From: JANQRV01 sp964533785
GTDB taxonomy: Bacteria > Bacteroidota > Bacteroidia > Chitinophagales > Saprospiraceae
Assembly: GCA_964533785.1 (NCBI GenBank)
Contig: CAZHNG010000322.1
Coordinates: forward strand, 1-7,707
Direction of reading: 5' to 3'
Length of the DNA stretch: 7,707 bases
The notes beneath the pieces are model-generated. The model ran no database searches and was not told the origin of the DNA. It worked only from the letters and a program-made list of their open reading frames with translations. The translations under genes were made by a program, and so were the position numbers. Numbering within the stretch: the stretch's first letter is position 1; each line of letters opens with the position of its first letter. This document shows, piece by piece, positions 5,033 to 7,707 of the stretch.

Positions 5033-5503
5033 TCACCAAGCCGGATAATGATAATGATCCACCGGCAATTGCAACTCATACTCTGACTGTAAAAAAGCTA
5101 CAATATCCACCAACTGCTGCACCGTCATCACCTCATTATAAATGGTCATATTAGACTGGCCTTCCACCGCTACTTTTTCCATCAAATAGGGCCTTGCAAT
5201 TTTATGGGAAGGGTTAATGATAGAAGTGACCAACTGGCCGTATGTCTTTAGACTGGAAACTTCACCACCCAATTTTACTTCTACCCCTTCTGCAGTCCCT
5301 GTCCAGTCAATTTCATTGATACTATGACATTCATTACAGGCCAATTCTACGAAGGCTGCTTTTCCCGCTTCAATATCTCCATCAGGCAATACAAAACCGG
5401 TTGCTTGGGGATTACAACTCCAAATAAAAGCTACTACCCCCAAAAAGGCCATAATTAACAACTGATTTCTTCCGGTAAATCCTAACCTATTTCTCATAAG
5501 CAT
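5033..5503 (-). CDS. Mono-haem cytochrome c lipoprotein (upstream paralog)
   Basis: This 156-residue class I cytochrome c has the same plan as the protein at 4266-4706. A longer hydrophobic leader ends in AFIWSC, making Cys30 a likely lipidated residue, although Trp at the -2 position is unusual for a lipobox. The haem motif is C56-N-E-C59-H60, and M119 in QSNMTIYN is the probable axial ligand. Shared blocks include VKLGGEV (76-82), KTYGQLVTSIINPSHKI (86-102) and MTVQQLVDIVAFLQSEY (126-142), ending in YHYPAW. ATG 5503 and ATG 5497 (Met-Leu-Met) are alternative starts. It is probably an envelope electron carrier; its partners are not encoded here. A promoter and a CRP/FNR-like dyad sit just upstream, which the paralog lacks in clear form, so the two copies may be expressed under different conditions. 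Confidence 0.9.
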   Translation of the reverse strand: MLMRNRLGFTGRNQLLIMAFLGVVAFIWSCNPQATGFVLPDGDIEAGKAAFVELACNECHSINEIDWTGTAEGVEVKLGGEVSSLKTYGQLVTSIINPSHKIARPYLMEKVAVEGQSNMTIYNEVMTVQQLVDIVAFLQSEYELQLPVDHYHYPAW

Positions 5504-5529
5504 TTGTGTTTTAGTTTTCTAATACTTAT

Positions 5530-5559
5530 GAAATGTAAGCATAGGAAGAGTCAGTAAAA
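5530..5559 (-). promoter_or_regulatory. Candidate promoter of the upstream cytochrome gene
   Basis: On the minus strand TTTT (5559-5556) is followed after 18 bases by TACATTTC (5537-5530), which matches TAnnTTTG except for the last base. The start codon at 5503 lies 26 bases past the box. The spacing is close to that of the sulfatase promoter. Confidence 0.4.
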
Positions 5560-5574
5560 GTGACATATCTCACA
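5559..5574. promoter_or_regulatory. CRP/FNR-family-like operator dyad
   Basis: AGTGA-CATATC-TCACA differs from the CRP consensus TGTGA-N6-TCACA at a single outer base. The symmetric core is GTGA-N6-TCAC. A further half-site follows, so CTCAC-aa-GTGAG (5569-5580) is also a perfect palindrome. The centre lies about 63 bases before the ATG at 5503 and roughly 42 bases before the transcription start predicted from the TACATTTC box, a typical activator position. The regulator itself is not in the window. Confidence 0.5.
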
Positions 5575-5594
5575 AGTGAGGGGTGGATTTTGTT

Positions 5595-6935
5595 CTACTG
5601 CTTCAAAATAGCCTGCTTCCAGGATTGCCGGCCATCACTGATTTTTAACCAATACATTCCTGACGGCCATTCCTGAGTGGAAATTAATGGAGAAAGTTTA
5701 CCTTCATAAACAGCTTGACCGAATTGGTTAAAAACAGTTAGGTGGTAATTGCTTTCCAAAGATGCTGGCACACGAATATTCAGTTGATCGGTAATTGGAT
5801 TGGGATACAATAGCAGGTTGCCTTCTTCGCCCCCTACATTGACTTGTAGAACAGGACTAAAAGAAAAGCGCCCATCAAAATCGGTCTGTCGGATGCGGTA
5901 ATAATTAGTTCCGGGATACGGATAATCATGTTCAAAACGGTATTGCTGAAGTTGGGTAGTATTTCCCTTTCCATCAACGGTTTTTATCGGTGAAAAATCA
6001 ATAGCATCAGCACTGTGTTCTACCGTAAAATAATCATTGTCCACCTCACTGGCGGTAGTCCATTCGATTACCACGTGCTCACCACGAGCAAAGGCTTCTA
6101 CTTTTTCCAGGGTGATGGGTAAAGTATTACAAACGACATTCAAGTTGGTCTGGCAGGTACTGGCATTACCGTTGGCATCAGTGACCGTCAGAGTGGCGAC
6201 ATTAATTCCGGCATCATTGCAGGTGAATGCATTTGGCACCAATGACTTTGAGCCAATGCCACAATTATCTGTACTGACAACATCTTCCACATCAGCCGGA
6301 TCAACCGTAACCGTTCCGCTTTGACCGACCGTAACCGTTATATCTTTACACTGTACCGTTGGAGGAATTACATCAATGATATTGACCACAACATTACAGG
6401 TACCGGTATTCCCCGCATTATCATCCACTGAAAAAACCACCGTTCGTTGTTGTCCCGCATCGTCACAATCAAAAAAGGTGGTGCCCGTTACCGGGTTTGA
6501 CACTGCTCCGCAATTATCTGTAACCGGAAAATTGACCAGAAAAAATGGCGTGGCAACGGCCAACCCATTTACATCCAACTGTGCCGTGAACGTACTCTGG
6601 CAATTCAGGACGGGTGGTGTATTGTCCTCCACCGTAACCATAGCCGTACAAAAACTTTGCTCCACCCCAAATTGGTCCTCCACGAAAAGGCGTACCATTT
6701 GTGGCGTCCCTACGCTACTACAATCAAAAGTATTAGGGCTCACTTTCAAAATATGATCGACGGGTACCGTACTCCCTGCATCTACATCAGAGGGCTGCAA
6801 AACGGCTTGCCCTTGCGCATCCACCGCAATGGTCGCATCCTTACAAACCGCCTGCGGATTGGCCCCAATTAGAGAGGAGGTAAATAATAGAATAGTGCAT
6901 GGGATTAAAGTTAATACTGGCTTCATAGTGTTCAT
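5595..6935 (-). CDS. Hyalin-repeat protein with T9SS C-terminal sorting domain
   Basis: This 446-residue exported protein should cross the outer membrane by the type IX secretion system. A signal peptide (about 1-25, hydrophobic core to SSLIGA) is followed by three HYR-like immunoglobulin-fold repeats: about 30-103, 109-188 and 193-268. Repeats 2 and 3 have four Cys with the pattern C, then TDNC, C and C (C112/C142/C157/C180 and C196/C225/C239/C261). Repeat 1 is degenerate with only three Cys. The repeats are joined by DNTPPV- and DVIPPTV-type linkers. A beta-rich, FN3-like domain (272-366, EWTTASEVDNDYFTVEHS ... NYYRIRQTDFDG) precedes the Por sorting domain (373-446), with LYPNPITDQLNI and the ending GMYWLKISDGRQSWKQAILK. 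No catalytic domain is present, so an adhesive or structural surface role is likely. ATG 6935 and ATG 6926 are both possible starts. The stop lies 91 bases before the cytochrome start. Confidence 0.9.
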   Translation of the reverse strand: MNTMKPVLTLIPCTILLFTSSLIGANPQAVCKDATIAVDAQGQAVLQPSDVDAGSTVPVDHILKVSPNTFDCSSVGTPQMVRLFVEDQFGVEQSFCTAMVTVEDNTPPVLNCQSTFTAQLDVNGLAVATPFFLVNFPVTDNCGAVSNPVTGTTFFDCDDAGQQRTVVFSVDDNAGNTGTCNVVVNIIDVIPPTVQCKDITVTVGQSGTVTVDPADVEDVVSTDNCGIGSKSLVPNAFTCNDAGINVATLTVTDANGNASTCQTNLNVVCNTLPITLEKVEAFARGEHVVIEWTTASEVDNDYFTVEHSADAIDFSPIKTVDGKGNTTQLQQYRFEHDYPYPGTNYYRIRQTDFDGRFSFSPVLQVNVGGEEGNLLLYPNPITDQLNIRVPASLESNYHLTVFNQFGQAVYEGKLSPLISTQEWPSGMYWLKISDGRQSWKQAILKQ

Positions 6936-6980
6936 TAAGGATTATTGTAACCATCGCTAAACTATAAGACAATGAACACT
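6927..6980 (-). promoter_or_regulatory. Inverted repeat spanning the hyalin-repeat gene start
   Basis: AGTGTTCATT (6927-6936) is the exact reverse complement of AATGAACACT (6971-6980), with 34 bases between the arms. In the minus-strand mRNA the second arm contains the first possible start codon (6935), and the next in-frame ATG (6926) falls immediately after it. Pairing would hide the first start. It may equally be a DNA operator or chance. Confidence 0.4.
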
Positions 6981-7139
6981 TAATAAGGTACAATTGAAAA
7001 GTGTGGCGTTTCAATGAACAACTGGGCATATTTACCCCGTAACCGCAAAAATCACCGAATCATAATATATAAGAATGCATAGAACCCCATGGACAATTTT
7101 TCCGCTCCTATCGACGCAGGTAGATCTGTCTCCCGATGC

Positions 7140-7163
7140 GATACTGACCGCAGCGTCAGTATC
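7140..7163. other. Strong 9-base-pair hairpin after the small exported protein gene
   Basis: GATACTGAC (7140-7148) and GTCAGTATC (7155-7163) are perfect complements around a 6-base loop. In the minus-strand transcript the hairpin starts 12 bases after the TAA stop of the gene ending at 7176. No T run follows, so it is not a classical intrinsic terminator. It may protect the 3' end of the transcript. The remaining noncoding stretch to 6936 shows no gene I can support. Confidence 0.6.
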
Positions 7164-7175
7164 CGGCCTCGCCTT

Positions 7176-7493
7176 TTATACAATCGCCCTAAACTTACGT
7201 ACCACTTCCTCAAATTTCTCCTTCACCATCCCCCCTTCAACTGTCATATTGAGGAAATAGACCTGCACATTTTCAAGATAAAACCAATTGGAAATAGAAA
7301 CTTTCTCCAGCTTCCGGCGAACCGCTGTCAAATCTTCGATATTATGAACATGGACTTCAATCCTTTTATTCGGCCCTTCAAATCCGGTAACCGTAATTTC
7401 GGCATGCTCCATCGCAATGACTTCGCGGTAATCCTGGGCATGTAAACATACTGTTAATAACAAAACCGCTGCAATAATTAGTACTGACTTCAT
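7176..7493 (-). CDS. Small exported protein of unknown function
   Basis: I do not recognise this 105-residue protein. It has a typical signal peptide (MKSVLIIAAVLLLTVCLHA, cleavage probably after Ala19). Cys16 is preceded by Val rather than Gly/Ala/Ser, so lipidation is unlikely. The mature part of about 86 residues alternates strands and helices: ITVTGF (33-38), KRIEVHVHNI (43-52), a charged helix LTAVRRKLEKV (55-65), WFYLENVQVYFLNMTV (70-85) and a closing helix MVKEKFEEVVRKFRAIV (89-105). It contains no Cys and is probably periplasmic or secreted. ATG 7493 is the only sensible start because the signal peptide begins there. It reads in the same direction as the hyalin-repeat gene but is separated by 240 bases with a hairpin, so it is likely its own transcription unit. 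Confidence 0.7.
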   Translation of the reverse strand: MKSVLIIAAVLLLTVCLHAQDYREVIAMEHAEITVTGFEGPNKRIEVHVHNIEDLTAVRRKLEKVSISNWFYLENVQVYFLNMTVEGGMVKEKFEEVVRKFRAIV

Positions 7494-7539
7494 GATACTT
7501 TAGGTGTTAAAGGTTCTGGAGCGGCGGTTTCAACCAATT

Positions 7540-7574
7540 TTGAGACGCTAGACTTTGGACGCTAGAAGTTAGAC
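7540..7574 (-). repeat. Degenerate heptamer array in reverse orientation
   Basis: Read on the minus strand from 7574, five consecutive heptamers appear: GTCTAAC, TTCTAGC, GTCCAAA, GTCTAGC and GTCTCAA. They follow the pattern GTCYARM of the arrays at both window ends but with more variation, like an older array. It lies upstream of the small exported protein gene, beginning 47 bases before that gene's start codon. Confidence 0.85.
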
Positions 7575-7641
7575 GGTTTGAAAGTGAGTATTGAGCAATG
7601 TGCACCCAAAAATACAAACTCCAAACATCCCAATTCTCCTC

Positions 7642-7707
7642 ATCTAGCGTCCAGCGTCCAGCGTCCAGCGTCCAGCGTCCAGCGTCCAGCGTCCAGCGTC
7701 CAGCGTC
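7642..7707 (+). repeat. Heptamer tandem array, unit GTCCAGC
   Basis: One unit ATCTAGC (7642-7648) is followed by eight perfect GTCCAGC copies (7649-7704) and a partial GTC that runs off the window. The first unit carries the T of the left-end array (CTAGC), whereas the others carry C, so the two array types are clearly related. Like the left array it is cut by the window edge. Confidence 0.96.

Noticed and set aside
5569..5580. CTCAC-aa-GTGAG as a terminator of the hyalin-repeat gene
   Set aside because: A two-base loop cannot close an RNA hairpin and there is no T run. It fits better as part of a DNA-binding site.
6376..6756. 126-codon plus-strand open frame opposite the hyalin-repeat gene
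   Set aside because: It is antisense to clear HYR repeats. Its Thr/Ser/Val-rich composition is what the opposite strand of such repeats produces.
7089..7445. 118-codon plus-strand open frame near the right end
   Set aside because: It lies antisense to the small exported protein, which has a proper signal peptide and start, and the plus frame crosses the 7140-7163 hairpin.
1..7707. The window as a mobile element bounded by terminal heptamer arrays
   Set aside because: The arrays differ in unit and are cut by the edges. No transposase, integrase or target-site duplication is present, and assembly breaks at repeats explain the ends.

Overview
The window looks like chromosomal DNA from a marine or sludge-type member of the Bacteroidota, most likely near the Saprospiria (Lewinella/Haliscomenobacter-like). 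The lineage is an inference. It rests on a hyalin-repeat protein with a type IX secretion (Por) C-terminal sorting domain, a lipoprotein sulfatase, A/T-rich leaders without clear Shine-Dalgarno sites, promoter-like TAnnTTTG boxes, and intergenic short-period tandem repeats.

Layout. Positions 1-63 hold a heptamer tandem array (unit GTCTAGC) that decays into variants. Two plus-strand genes follow: a DUF697-type membrane protein (282-755) and a class I SAM-dependent methyltransferase (924-1532, start moved in from the long open frame). Both have degenerate GGTTAT-type octamer repeats upstream. Everything from about 1555 to 7493 is on the minus strand. In transcription order from the right it holds a small exported protein (7493-7176), a hyalin-repeat T9SS cargo protein (6935-5595), two paralogous mono-haem cytochrome c lipoproteins (5503-5033 and 4706-4266), a decayed 3' end of a third cytochrome copy (4197-4105), a lipoprotein sulfatase (3983-2268), a SRPBCC/AHSA1 protein 38 bases behind it (2229-1798), and the N-terminal stub of a GNAT acetyltransferase (1671-1555). 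The right end carries two more heptamer arrays, one in reverse orientation (7540-7574) and one forward (7642-7707, unit GTCCAGC) that runs off the window.

How the genes relate. The sulfatase and SRPBCC genes may be co-transcribed. The cytochrome genes are a local tandem family with recognisably related promoters, but only the upstream member has a clear CRP/FNR-type dyad (GTGA-N6-TCAC). A 62-base sequence containing a terminator-like hairpin is perfectly duplicated at the 3' ends of the intact cytochrome gene and of the remnant. No single pathway links all the genes. The exported proteins (lipoprotein sulfatase, lipoprotein cytochromes, T9SS cargo, small exported protein) all act at the envelope.

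I see no defence system, CRISPR, tRNA, rRNA, insertion sequence or complete mobile element. The most interesting material is in the gene remnants, the duplicated 3' element, the dyad upstream of the cytochrome gene, and the heptamer arrays, which occupy both ends and probably explain why the sequence stops there.
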